64,000 nucleotides of DNA from Maridesulfovibrio ferrireducens (GTDB lineage: Bacteria; Desulfobacterota; Desulfovibrionia; Desulfovibrionales; Desulfovibrionaceae). The notes beneath the pieces are model-generated. The model had not been told where the DNA came from. It made no database searches and saw nothing but the letters and a program-made list of their open reading frames with translations. The stretch is taken from assembly GCF_016342405.1 (NCBI RefSeq), contig NZ_JAEINN010000002.1, forward strand, positions 248,001 through 312,000, given 5' to 3'. A program made the translations under genes and the position numbers. Shown one piece after another: positions 17,689-26,697 of this stretch; the stretch's first letter is position 1; each line of letters begins with the position of its first letter.

Positions 17689-19740
17689 ATGAGTGATAAC
17701 TCTGATTTTTCTGCAAAGAGTATTGAGAAAATACGAAATATTGGAATTATTGCACACATTGATGCCGGTAAAACAACTGTTACCGAGCGTATGCTGTATT
17801 TTTCTGGCAAAATTCACAGACTTGGTGAGGTGCATGAAGGCACAGCCACGATGGATTATATGCCGGAAGAACAGGAACGCGGAATTACGATTACTTCCGC
17901 TGTAACTACTTGTTTTTGGGCTAAAAATACAATCAATATAATTGATACTCCCGGGCATGTCGATTTTACTATAGAAGTGCAGCGTTCACTTAGAGTTCTT
18001 GATGGCGCTGTCGGTGTTTTTTGCGCTGTCGGTGGTGTTGAGCCGCAGTCTGAAACAGTTTGGCGGCAGAGTGAAAATTTTGGAGTTCCAAAGCTTGTTT
18101 TCATAAACAAAATGGACAGGCTCGGAGCTGATTTTGAAGCTGTTCTCGAAGCTATGGTGGAGCGGCTTAAAATAAAAATTCTTCCAGTTCAAATTCCAGA
18201 TGGAGCCGGGGATGAATTTGCAGGAGTTTTTGATCTCATCCGTCTAAATAAAATTGTATATGACGAAGATGAGAACGGCGAAATATTTGAGATATCGGAG
18301 CTCAGTGAACAGGAATTGGAACGGGTCTCTCCTTGGCGTGAGAGAATGTGCGATACACTTTCTGAATTTGACGATGAATTTTTAGAGCGATATTTAAATG
18401 ATGAAATAGATCCCGATTATATAGAATCCGTTATCCGCAAAGCGACATTGCAGCTTGAACTTGTTCCTGTCTTTGCAGGGTCCGCTTTAAAAAATGTCGG
18501 AGTGCAGCCTTTAATGGACGGTATCGGCAAATATTTACCAAGTCCGCTTGAAGTTTCTCAGGTTAAAGGGGTTGATCCTCTTACAGGTGTTGAAAGGACG
18601 GTTGACCCGTCTGTATCGGCTGATTTCCAGGCTCTAGTTTTTAAGATCGTTATGGATTTAGGGCGCAAAATAGTGCTTATGCGAATCTATTCCGGAAAAA
18701 TAGACGCTGGTGACACCGTTAAGAACGTGACTCAAGGGACCGTTGAAAGAATTGATCGTCTTTTCAGGATGCATGCCGGTCGTAAGGAAAAGCTGGAAGT
18801 TGCAGGAGTCGGGGATATTGTTGCTGTGGCCGGTCTTAAGAATTCCCGTACCGGAGATACTCTTTCGACTTCCGAAAAGCCCATTATACTTGAACAGATT
18901 GAATTATATAAGCCGGTTATTTCGTTGGCAATTGAGCCAAGAAATTCCGATGAATCTGAAAAACTGGATGATGTGCTAGATAAATATCTGCAAGAAGATC
19001 CTACTCTTAACCTTAAAACGGATGAAGACACCGGACAGATAATTTTATCTGGTATGGGAGAGCTTCATTTGGAAGTTGTGCTGGAAAGAATGCGCAGAGA
19101 GTACGGACTTGCACCTAGAGCCGGTAAACCGCAGGTCGTTTATCAGGAAGTTCCGGGTAAATTGGCGGAAGCTGAAGAAGAATTTGATAAGCAAATCGGT
19201 GATGAAAAACATTATGGCTGTGTAAGATTGTCTGTTGAACCTTCAACGCGAGGTGATGGACGAAATGTCAGTTTTGAAATTGATACTGGATTGTGGACTT
19301 CTGAATGGCTTGATGCTGTGGCGGAAGGCGTAGACGACGGCCTTCAGTGCGGAGTTTTAAAAGGATTTCCCGTTCAGGATATTAGAGTACGTATTTTAGA
19401 ACTTAAAAAGAAAGATGGGGAATCCAGCGTGCAGGGTTATCATCTTGCAGCAGGGCGTGCGCTTAAGAAGGCCTTATCTGCTTCTTCTCCAAAGCTGATG
19501 GAACCTATTATGGATATTGAAGTTTCCGCTCCTGATGATTTTATAGGTGAAGTTATAGGATTGCTGGGAGCTAAAGGGGCCCGCATTGAGAATATGCTTG
19601 ACCGGAATGGTCAGAAAGTTGTGCAGGCGCTTGCTCCGCTTAGTAAAATGTTCGGATTTTCCACTGAGCTACGGTCGTCAACGCAAGGGCGGTCAGGGTT
19701 TGTAATGAAATTTCATAGTTTTGATGTTCTTGATAAGTAA
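17689..19740 (+). CDS. EF-G-type translational GTPase (paralogue)
   Basis: 683 residues, full EF-G domain layout. G1 AHIDAGKTT, switch II DTPGHVDF, G4 NKMD. Domain II is followed by domain III (LNLKTDEDTGQIILSGMGELHLEVV), domain IV and the domain V segment PIMDIEVSAPDDFIGEVIGLLGAKGARI. It is not next to rpsL/rpsG or tuf as the main fusA would be, so it is probably the second EF-G of the genome (EF-G2-like or recycling-type), but this needs the rest of the genome. Sequence divergence in domain III/IV fits that view. Start has a GGAAGG ribosome site. Confidence 0.85.
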   Translation: MSDNSDFSAKSIEKIRNIGIIAHIDAGKTTVTERMLYFSGKIHRLGEVHEGTATMDYMPEEQERGITITSAVTTCFWAKNTINIIDTPGHVDFTIEVQRSLRVLDGAVGVFCAVGGVEPQSETVWRQSENFGVPKLVFINKMDRLGADFEAVLEAMVERLKIKILPVQIPDGAGDEFAGVFDLIRLNKIVYDEDENGEIFEISELSEQELERVSPWRERMCDTLSEFDDEFLERYLNDEIDPDYIESVIRKATLQLELVPVFAGSALKNVGVQPLMDGIGKYLPSPLEVSQVKGVDPLTGVERTVDPSVSADFQALVFKIVMDLGRKIVLMRIYSGKIDAGDTVKNVTQGTVERIDRLFRMHAGRKEKLEVAGVGDIVAVAGLKNSRTGDTLSTSEKPIILEQIELYKPVISLAIEPRNSDESEKLDDVLDKYLQEDPTLNLKTDEDTGQIILSGMGELHLEVVLERMRREYGLAPRAGKPQVVYQEVPGKLAEAEEEFDKQIGDEKHYGCVRLSVEPSTRGDGRNVSFEIDTGLWTSEWLDAVAEGVDDGLQCGVLKGFPVQDIRVRILELKKKDGESSVQGYHLAAGRALKKALSASSPKLMEPIMDIEVSAPDDFIGEVIGLLGAKGARIENMLDRNGQKVVQALAPLSKMFGFSTELRSSTQGRSGFVMKFHSFDVLDK

Positions 19741-19833
19741 TCAATATTTTAGTACTTTTTATGAGTCCTAGTTAACTATATTAGTTCGTTTATTTTGATT
19801 AGTTTTTAATTGTCAGGTAAAGAAGGGATTTTG

Positions 19834-20337
19834 ATGTCAAAAGAAGTCAGCAGGTATGCTAGGTTAAAAAGATTTATTCGTTTGTACTACCTTAAAGTTG
19901 TGCGTCTTAATGCCTCTCCTCATCAAGTTGCGATGGGGGTGGCCAGTGGTGTTTTCGGTGGATGTTTTCCCGTTATTCCGGGACTTCCTTTGCAAACAGT
20001 TATAGCTGTTATTGCTGCTTTTATTACCAGAAGCAGCAAAGTTGCAGCTATTGTCTCCACTTGGATCTCAAATCCTCTTAACTGGCTTTTATTTTATTAT
20101 ATTCAATTTAAAATCGGATCCTTTTTGCTTCCAATAGATGTTAAATTTGACCCTGCAACATGGCAAGTGTCAGACTTTATGGCGATTGGGTGGCAAGGGG
20201 TTACTATTTTAATGTTCGGTGGCTTTATTTTAGCTATTCCAATGTCCATCGCTTCATATTTTATTGCTCTATTTTTTATTAGAAGACATAGAAAGCGCAA
20301 GGCTTTGCGTATGCTGGCAAGAAGAAAAAAATTGTGA
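19834..20337 (+). CDS. DUF2062 membrane protein
   Basis: 167 residues from ATG 19834, preceded by a GAAGGGA ribosome site; a TTG 24 bp upstream is in frame but less likely. Basic N-terminus, then HQVAMGVASGVFGGCFPVIPG and ISNPLNWLLFYY, the typical DUF2062 signatures, with three or so membrane helices and a very basic C-terminal tail (RRHRKRKALRMLARRKK). Function unknown; the family sometimes sits by glycosyltransferases, but not here. Confidence 0.8.
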   Translation: MSKEVSRYARLKRFIRLYYLKVVRLNASPHQVAMGVASGVFGGCFPVIPGLPLQTVIAVIAAFITRSSKVAAIVSTWISNPLNWLLFYYIQFKIGSFLLPIDVKFDPATWQVSDFMAIGWQGVTILMFGGFILAIPMSIASYFIALFFIRRHRKRKALRMLARRKKL

Positions 20338-20374
20338 TTTGTTTAATTTCAGCCCAGTGATTTCATTATCATTT

Positions 20375-20402
20375 AAACCTCCCTTAAGGGAGGTTTTTTT
20401 TT
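20375..20402 (+). terminator. Intrinsic terminator
   Basis: AAACCTCCC-TTAA-GGGAGGTTT followed by a run of Ts; ends transcription of the DUF2062 gene before cheA. Confidence 0.9.
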
Positions 20403-20511
20403 GAAAGTTCTATTTTTAATACGGTTTATTGTAATACTTCTTGAAAGAATTGAATTAAATGTTTAAAAATGAAAAGAGAATTTATTATGAATACTGACGG
20501 GGAGACTTTTT

Positions 20512-22800
20512 ATGTCCGATGATATGACTACTCAGGTTTTTAAAGAGGAGGCTTTTGAGCTTTTAGGTGAGCTTGAATCCTCTCTTTTAGAACTTGAAGA
20601 TCTGCCAGATGATATGGATTTGATCAATCGAGTCTTTAGAGCTCTTCACACGATCAAAGGCTCTGGTTCCATGTTTGGTTTTGATGCGATTGCCGGTTTT
20701 ACTCATCACGTTGAAACCGTTTTTGATATGGTTCGAAACGGCGATCTTCCAATTACCAAAGAATTGCTGACCTTGGTTTTGTCTTCCCGCGATCATATTT
20801 ATACAATGCTGCAATCTCCTTCCGGTGAGGGAGAAGCAGGTCAAGGCGATAGTATTCTTGAAGGTCTTAGGATTATTGCATCCGGGGACTCCGCCGACGA
20901 AGTGTTGCCTGATACTGAAATGAATGCAGCTGTTGAAGTTGACACTGAAGATTTTGAAGCAGAAAAGTCAAAAATAGAAGATTCTAAAATTGACGATGCT
21001 GATGTCGAAGAAGTGCTTATCTTGGATAACTCCGTTGTTTGGAAATACCTTTTTAAAATAATTATCAGTTCTGATGAAGCGGATGATGTTTCAAAAGATG
21101 CTTTGTTACCTCTTTTTGAAGAGCTTGCCCGTATCGGAGAAATTAAATCGGAAGTAGTTTTTACTGACTTTGAAAATAATTCATCACATTCTGGAATATG
21201 GTGGGAAGTCCTTTTTCTAAGCAACAGTGACAGCTCCTCTATTGAAGAAATTTTCTTTTTTACCGACGTTCCTATTACTGTGAAGGTTTGCGAACAGGAT
21301 CAAGCTAAATTAGATGAATATCTTGCTGAAATTAAGGTTGAAATAGATAAGCCTGATACAAGTATTGAAGAACTCGCAGTTCATGACAGCTCGGACGACG
21401 AGAACTTTGGCCCTCCCGTGATTGACAAATCTACCGGTGTTAGAAAGCTTGGTGAAATTCTTGTCGATAGAGGTGATCTCACTCAGGATACTCTTAATGA
21501 AGCTCTTGCTGATCAAAAACCCATTGGTGAATTGTTAGCAGCCAAGGGTGTTGTTACCCGGGATAAAATTGACAGTGCTTTAGCCGAGCAGAGCGCCAGT
21601 AAAGAAACTGTTGCTACCCGCCGTAAAATGGATGTGACTTCTTCACTCAGGGTTTCAGCGGAAAAACTTGATTTACTGGTTGATCTGGTAGGTGAATTAG
21701 TAATTGTTCAGGCTCAGATATGCCAAGTTGTCGGTGAAAAAAACGATCCTTCCCTCACGGCTCTTTCGGAGGAACTGGAACGTCTTTCTGACGAATTAAG
21801 AGATAGCACTCTCGGAATAAGAATGCTTCCTATCGGTACAACTTTCAGTAAATTCAGAAGGTTGGTGCGTGATCTTTCTGATGAACTTGGTAAAGAGATT
21901 GATTTACATACAATCGGGGCAGAGACAGAATTAGATAAGACTGTGATTGAAAGGCTGGGCGATCCTTTAATTCATTTGCTGCGGAACTCTATTGATCACG
22001 GTGTGGAACTTCCTGCTGTCCGTGAATCAAAAGGAAAGTCTCGTCGCGGGAATATAACTTTAACCGCGGAACATTCCGGCGGAGAAGTTGTTATTTTGAT
22101 CAAAGATGATGGTAAAGGTATATCGAAAGATGTCATTTTTGCGAAAGCCGTTGAAAAAGGCATTGTTACTGCGGATGCAGAGCTTACAACGAAAGAAGTT
22201 TTCAACCTCATTTTTGAGCCTGGTTTTTCTACAGCTGAAAGCGTTACAAGTGTTTCCGGCCGAGGTGTCGGAATGGATGTTGTAAAGCGCGCAATTGATT
22301 CATTACGAGGGCGCATTGATATAGACAGTCAGGAAGGGAAAGGTTCTCTTATTACAATCAGATTGCCATTGACTCTTGCTATTATTGATGGATTGCAGGT
22401 TAAAGTTGAAGATGGGTATTTTGTAATTCCTCTCTCTCTTGTTGAAGAGTGTGTCGAACTGACTCGTAAAAATGTTGAAGAAGCAAATGGTCAGCAGTTT
22501 GTTAATTTGCGCGGGGAAATTGTTCCTTACATTCGTATCAGAGAGTGGTTTGACATAGAGGGAGAATCTCCACCTATAGAACAAATTGTAATAACAGGAC
22601 TTGAAGGTAGTAGAATAGGTGTAGTTGTTGATACTGTAATAGGTGAACATCAAACCGTTATTAAAAGTCTCGGTAGAGTTTATAGAGATGTGGAAGGTAT
22701 ATCCGGTGCAACTATTAAAGGCGATGGAACTTTAGCTTTAATATTAGATATACCAAAGCTTTTCCGTACTGTTCTGGCAGAAATAAAGGCAGCATGTTAA
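20512..22800 (+). CDS. cheA: Chemotaxis histidine kinase CheA
   Basis: 762 residues. P1 Hpt domain with phosphorylated H46 (RALHTIKGSGSMFGF). Then an acidic linker and a middle region, followed by an insert around residues 305-365 with repeated LGEILVDRGDLT / IGELLAAKGVVT units, like the small domain at the N-terminus of type II secretion ATPases. Next come the P3 dimerisation helices, P4 kinase core (LLRNSIDHGVE, DDGKGI, VSGRGVGMDVVK) and P5 CheW-like domain. It phosphorylates CheY and CheB in response to receptor signals. No cheW or receptor gene is adjacent. The stop overlaps the cheR start. Confidence 0.94.
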   Translation: MSDDMTTQVFKEEAFELLGELESSLLELEDLPDDMDLINRVFRALHTIKGSGSMFGFDAIAGFTHHVETVFDMVRNGDLPITKELLTLVLSSRDHIYTMLQSPSGEGEAGQGDSILEGLRIIASGDSADEVLPDTEMNAAVEVDTEDFEAEKSKIEDSKIDDADVEEVLILDNSVVWKYLFKIIISSDEADDVSKDALLPLFEELARIGEIKSEVVFTDFENNSSHSGIWWEVLFLSNSDSSSIEEIFFFTDVPITVKVCEQDQAKLDEYLAEIKVEIDKPDTSIEELAVHDSSDDENFGPPVIDKSTGVRKLGEILVDRGDLTQDTLNEALADQKPIGELLAAKGVVTRDKIDSALAEQSASKETVATRRKMDVTSSLRVSAEKLDLLVDLVGELVIVQAQICQVVGEKNDPSLTALSEELERLSDELRDSTLGIRMLPIGTTFSKFRRLVRDLSDELGKEIDLHTIGAETELDKTVIERLGDPLIHLLRNSIDHGVELPAVRESKGKSRRGNITLTAEHSGGEVVILIKDDGKGISKDVIFAKAVEKGIVTADAELTTKEVFNLIFEPGFSTAESVTSVSGRGVGMDVVKRAIDSLRGRIDIDSQEGKGSLITIRLPLTLAIIDGLQVKVEDGYFVIPLSLVEECVELTRKNVEEANGQQFVNLRGEIVPYIRIREWFDIEGESPPIEQIVITGLEGSRIGVVVDTVIGEHQTVIKSLGRVYRDVEGISGATIKGDGTLALILDIPKLFRTVLAEIKAAC

Positions 22801-23657
22801 AATCTAAAATGAAAGATACTGATGAGGCTGTTTCTATCACTCCTAAAATGAAGGATACTGATTTTAAAAAATTCAGTAACTTGATCAAGAGTGAATTCGG
22901 AATTAAAATGCCGCTTTCGAAAAAGACCATGCTTGAGGCAAGGCTTCAGAAAAGATTACGCGCTTTAGGGATGATATCCCATTCTGAGTATTGCAATTTT
23001 TTATTTAGTCCCGGTGGACTTGAAAAAGAACTTACTTCGCTTATTGACGTTGTTACGACTAATACAACTGATTTTTTTCGTGAGCCTAAACATTTCGAGC
23101 TTCTCCTCACTACTGTTTTGCCTGAATTGACCCGACGTAGTTCTGCTCCTGTTAAAATTTGGTCTGCCGGCTGTTCCAGCGGTGAAGAGCCTTATACTTT
23201 GGGTATTGTGTTAAGTGAGTTTGCTGAAAAAAATCCTGATTTTAATTTTTCAATTTTAGCAACGGATATTTCAAACGAGATACTCAATAAAGCTATAAAT
23301 GCTGTGTACCCTATGAGTAAAGTTGATGTTATTCCGATGGGTATGAAAAAAAAATATCTGCTTAAAAGTAAAAACAAAGCTAATCAGTTAGTTAGAATTG
23401 CTCCTGAAGTAAGGCGCAAGGTGGAGTTTCGCAGATTAAATTTTATGGAAAGTTTTCCATTTAAGGATGAAAAAGATATAATATTTTGTCGCAATGTTGT
23501 GATCTATTTTGACAGGGCTACGCAATATACTCTTTTTAGTAAATTTTGTGCAAAACTGTCTAAGGGTGGATTTTTGTTTATTGGTCATTCCGAAAGTATT
23601 TCAGGAATGGAATTACCCGTGAGGCAAATAGCCCCTACTGTTTACCAGAAGATTTGA
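22794..23657 (+). CDS. cheR: Chemoreceptor glutamate methyltransferase CheR
   Basis: 287 residues. N-terminal alpha domain followed by the SAM-dependent methyltransferase domain with [37 protein letters not shown] and [12 protein letters not shown], all CheR signatures. Methylates receptors for adaptation. The ATG at 22794 overlaps the cheA stop by 7 bp. The N-terminal tail contains a duplicated KMKDTD motif (about residues 5-10 and 18-23) from a 20-bp direct repeat; ATGs at 22809 and 22848 are alternative starts. Confidence 0.94.
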   Translation: MLKSKMKDTDEAVSITPKMKDTDFKKFSNLIKSEFGIKMPLSKKTMLEARLQKRLRALGMISHSEYCNFLFSPGGLEKELTSLIDVVTTNTTDFFREPKHFELLLTTVLPELTRRSSAPVKIWSAGCSSGEEPYTLGIVLSEFAEKNPDFNFSILATDISNEILNKAINAVYPMSKVDVIPMGMKKKYLLKSKNKANQLVRIAPEVRRKVEFRRLNFMESFPFKDEKDIIFCRNVVIYFDRATQYTLFSKFCAKLSKGGFLFIGHSESISGMELPVRQIAPTVYQKI

Positions 23658-23664
23658 GGGAAGA

Positions 23665-24732
23665 ATGAGAAAGAAAACTCGTGTATTGATCGTCGATGAT
23701 TCTGCGCTTGTTAGAAGTACTCTGCTTAGTTTGTTTAATACAGATGCAGATATTGAGGTTATAGGCAGTGCTTCTGATCCATTTGCGGCTGCTAAGATAA
23801 TGGAAACAGTTATTCCGGATGTCATCACTTTAGATATTGAGATGCCTCGAATGGATGGGCTGACTTTTTTGCGTAAGTTGATGACTCAGCATCCAATTGC
23901 GGTTGTTATTTGTTCAACTCTTACTGAAAAAGGATCGGAGAGTTATATGAAAGCTCTTGAATTCGGTGCTGTTGAAGTCATAACCAAGCCTAAGGTCGGA
24001 ACAAGGCAATTTTTCGAAGAGTCCAGCATCAGGGTTTGTGATGCTGTTAAAGCCGCAGCTTTGACCAAGCCTAAAAAACTTACAGCTAAACCAATGATAA
24101 TTCAGCCGAAACTTACTGCTGATGCAATGCTCCCGAAAACAAGAACTAATTGTCTGAAGACAACTGAAAAAGTTGTTTTAGTCGGAGCTTCAACCGGCGG
24201 AACAGAAGCGTTACAAACTTTTCTTCAAGGTATGCCTATAGATAGCCCGGGGATTGCTATTGTTCAGCATATGCCGGAACATTTTACTGCTGCATTTTCC
24301 CAAAGACTTGATACTATCTGTCAAATAAGAGTGAAGGAAGCCGTTGACGGCGACAGTATACTTAGAGGACAGGCTCTTATTGCTCCCGGTAACAAGCATA
24401 TGCTGCTCAAAAGGTCGGGCGCCCGCTATTATGTTGAAGTAAAGGATGGTCCGCTTGTCAGCAGACATAGACCTTCTGTAGATGTCCTTTTCCGGTCTGG
24501 AGCTCATAATGCGGGTAAGAATGCAATCGGTGTTATTATGACCGGGATGGGTGATGACGGTGCAAAAGGCATGAAGGAAATGCACGATGCCGGAACATAT
24601 TGCATCGCGCAGGATGAAGCTTCATGCGTTGTTTTCGGTATGCCTCACGAAGCCATCAAGCATGGCGGAGTTGATAATGTTTTATCACTGAAAAGGATCG
24701 CAACTGAGGTTGTGGCTAAGTGTCGTAGCTAA
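23665..24732 (+). CDS. cheB: Chemotaxis response regulator methylesterase CheB
   Basis: 355 residues. Receiver domain with phospho-acceptor D57 ([12 protein letters not shown]) and acidic D11/D12, a linker of about 60 residues, then the methylesterase domain with catalytic S176 ([11 protein letters not shown]), H202 (IVQHMPEHF) and the Asp in [12 protein letters not shown]. Removes methyl groups from, or deamidates, chemoreceptors once phosphorylated by CheA. The start is 8 bp after the cheR stop; a terminator follows. Third gene of the cheA-cheR-cheB operon. Confidence 0.95.
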   Translation: MRKKTRVLIVDDSALVRSTLLSLFNTDADIEVIGSASDPFAAAKIMETVIPDVITLDIEMPRMDGLTFLRKLMTQHPIAVVICSTLTEKGSESYMKALEFGAVEVITKPKVGTRQFFEESSIRVCDAVKAAALTKPKKLTAKPMIIQPKLTADAMLPKTRTNCLKTTEKVVLVGASTGGTEALQTFLQGMPIDSPGIAIVQHMPEHFTAAFSQRLDTICQIRVKEAVDGDSILRGQALIAPGNKHMLLKRSGARYYVEVKDGPLVSRHRPSVDVLFRSGAHNAGKNAIGVIMTGMGDDGAKGMKEMHDAGTYCIAQDEASCVVFGMPHEAIKHGGVDNVLSLKRIATEVVAKCRS

Positions 24733-24773
24733 TAAGATTTATAATTTCTATCAATTTTGACGAAAGTTTTTAG

Positions 24774-24811
24774 CTGTCAGGATACTTCTTAAAAGTATCC
24801 TGACAGTTTTG
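24774..24811 (+). terminator. Terminator after cheB
   Basis: Perfect 14-bp stem, CTGTCAGGATACTT (24774-24787) with AAGTATCCTGACAG (24793-24806), then TTTTG. Confidence 0.8.
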
Positions 24812-24835
24812 TATTACTTACTGGGTGAGTTTTAT

Positions 24836-25180
24836 TTATTTTTTACCTTCATTGTGTTTATGAAAAACAACTTTTACCTCTTCCGATGTAACTAATCCTT
24901 CGGTCAAAGTTTCTTTTAAAAAATCTTCGAAAAGTAATATCTTTTCAGCTGTGTCTACAATTTCTATGATCATGGGCAAATCTTCAGAAAGTCTTAGAAT
25001 AGAAGTTGTCCGAACCTGACTGTTAACACCATACCCCATTACTCCACGATAAACCGTAGCACCTGCAAGTCCGCGCTTTCTGGCTTCATTAACAATGACT
25101 TCAAAAGTGGGGCGATGGTTGATGCGATTTTCTTCTCCGGTAAAAATTCTGAGTCGTACAGCTTTTTCAGGCAGATTCAT
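24836..25180 (-). CDS. DUF190 PII-like protein
   Basis: 114 residues from the ATG at 25178-25180, which has a CGGAG ribosome site; an upstream in-frame ATG at 25246 would overlap crcB. The segments VRLRIFTGEENRI, GLAGATVYRGVMGYG and DLPMIIEIVDTAEKI define DUF190, a PII-superfamily fold. DUF190 genes are often found beside crcB fluoride channel genes, as here; a regulatory or nucleotide-sensing role in that system is inferred. Confidence 0.88.
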   Translation of the reverse strand: MNLPEKAVRLRIFTGEENRINHRPTFEVIVNEARKRGLAGATVYRGVMGYGVNSQVRTTSILRLSEDLPMIIEIVDTAEKILLFEDFLKETLTEGLVTSEEVKVVFHKHNEGKK

Positions 25181-25223
25181 TCTAAGCTCCGTTTTATAAA
25201 TATTTAGCGAATTATTCAGAATT

Positions 25224-25604
25224 TTAGGAAACGAGCATTCTTCCAAGTGCCAGTCCGGCTATTACACATAAAAAACCAAGCGCACTTTGTCCCCCTATGT
25301 TAAGGGCTGCGAGTGGCCATTGTCCGGTTTTGATTAATTCGGTTGTTTCAAACATATATGTTGAAAAGGTCGTAAATGCACCCATAAAACCGGTCAGGAT
25401 CATCAATCTCATTTCTGGCGAAAGTCCTAGCCTATCCTCGAATGTTCCGCTAATAATTCCAAATAGTAAACATCCGAGCATGTTGACGGTAAAAGTTCCT
25501 GCCGGAAAAGACGTATTGAAAAAACGTTGAGCAGCACCGGAAACAAAATATCGGCAAAGTGTGCCGGCTGCACCGCCTGCCGCTAGAAAAAAATACTTTT
25601 GCAT
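25224..25604 (-). CDS. crcB: Fluoride ion channel CrcB/Fluc
   Basis: 126 residues with four membrane helices. Diagnostic motifs: GGAAGTLCRYFVS, GTFTVNMLGCLLFG with the conserved Asn, and GFMGAFTTFSTYMFE carrying the pore phenylalanine/threonine track. Dimeric Fluc channels export fluoride across the cytoplasmic membrane. Pairs with the downstream DUF190 gene. No fluoride riboswitch motif was recognised in the short leader. Confidence 0.93.
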   Translation of the reverse strand: MQKYFFLAAGGAAGTLCRYFVSGAAQRFFNTSFPAGTFTVNMLGCLLFGIISGTFEDRLGLSPEMRLMILTGFMGAFTTFSTYMFETTELIKTGQWPLAALNIGGQSALGFLCVIAGLALGRMLVS

Positions 25605-25677
25605 ACCTTACGTCCTGTATTATACTATTCAATGCTGAAAAAATCAGTACCACTTCAAGCTATAAGAGAAAAGAGAA

Positions 25678-26256
25678 ATGGCTTTTGAGATAGAACTTAA
25701 ATATTTGAATGCGGATCATGACCAACTTAGAAAATTACTTAAAAATCTAGGTGGAGAGTTTCTTTCACGTCATTATGAGCGTAATGTTGTTTTAGATGAT
25801 CCGGCGAGAACTTTATTTAAAAGGTCTGCGTTGTTACGAGTCAGGCAGGCTGATAAAATAACTATGACCGTCAAGCGGGTTCCTGCTAACTTTGTTCCGG
25901 GAAAAGCTAAGGTTTATATTGAACATGAAACAGAAGTTTCAGATTTTGATGAAACTGTTTCTGCTCTTGAAGTTTTAGGGTATCTACCTGTATTTAAATA
26001 TGAAAAATTCAGAGAAGAATGGAAGTTTTCGGATTGTTTAATTTGTCTTGATCTTTTGCCTTTCGGATCGTTTATTGAAATTGAAGGTGCGGAAGAATCT
26101 ATTCTTTCATGCGCAGTGAAGCTTGGGCTTAAAGATTCGGATGCAAGCAAAAAAACATACCACGAATTAAATAGAATTTATCGTGCGAAGGCAGAACTTG
26201 AACCCGACGAAAACTTTGTATTCAGTCCTGAAGAATTGAAACTTTTACAACCATAA
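25678..26256 (+). CDS. CYTH-domain phosphohydrolase / class IV adenylate cyclase-like protein
   Basis: 192 residues. Begins with the CYTH signature E4-I-E6-L-K8, followed by the basic RSALLRVRQADKITMTVKR segment that binds triphosphates and the late acidic SFIEIEGAEES. CYTH proteins bind organic triphosphates in a beta tunnel; members are CyaB-type adenylate cyclases or thiamine/inorganic triphosphatases. The sequence does not decide which. Divergent from crcB with only 73 bp between the starts. Confidence 0.85.
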   Translation: MAFEIELKYLNADHDQLRKLLKNLGGEFLSRHYERNVVLDDPARTLFKRSALLRVRQADKITMTVKRVPANFVPGKAKVYIEHETEVSDFDETVSALEVLGYLPVFKYEKFREEWKFSDCLICLDLLPFGSFIEIEGAEESILSCAVKLGLKDSDASKKTYHELNRIYRAKAELEPDENFVFSPEELKLLQP

Positions 26257-26382
26257 AGTTTAAAAAATGGTTTGTTTAAACGTCAGAATTAAATTTTACT
26301 GTTATTTCTTGCTCGACAGGGCAGGAATTAGTTCTTATTGTAAGCTAAGATAAAAATAAATATTTTAATTATGTAGTGGAAT

Positions 26383-26691
26383 ATGTCTAAATATAATGAA
26401 GAATTTGATTCAGATGTAATCTTTAAAGATGAACTTAAAGAACCTAGAAAGTATAAGGTATTATTGCACAATGATGATTATACTTCTATGGAATTTGTTA
26501 TTGCAGTGCTCATACAAGTGTTTAGAAAAACTGAGGAAGAGTCCACTGAAATTATGCTTAAAGTTCATAATGAAGGGTTCGGAATCTGTGGAATATACAC
26601 TGCTGAAGTCGCTGAAACACGCGTGGAAATGGTCAGGCAGCTTGCAACGCAAGCCGGCTTTCCTCTTAAATGTACAATAGAAGAGGTCTGA
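26383..26691 (+). CDS. clpS: ATP-dependent Clp protease adaptor
   Basis: 102 residues. The core YKVLLHNDDYTSMEFVIAVL and the later VHNEGFGICGIYTAEVAE carry the residues that form the N-degron pocket and the ClpA contact face. ClpS delivers substrates with destabilising N-terminal Leu, Phe, Tyr or Trp to ClpAP. clpA begins 6 bp downstream, so they are co-expressed. Confidence 0.95.
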   Translation: MSKYNEEFDSDVIFKDELKEPRKYKVLLHNDDYTSMEFVIAVLIQVFRKTEEESTEIMLKVHNEGFGICGIYTAEVAETRVEMVRQLATQAGFPLKCTIEEV

Positions 26692-26697
26692 TAATAT

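Noticed and set aside
25605-25677. Fluoride riboswitch before crcB
   Set aside because: Leader is too short and lacks the conserved GGNGAUGG-type motifs.
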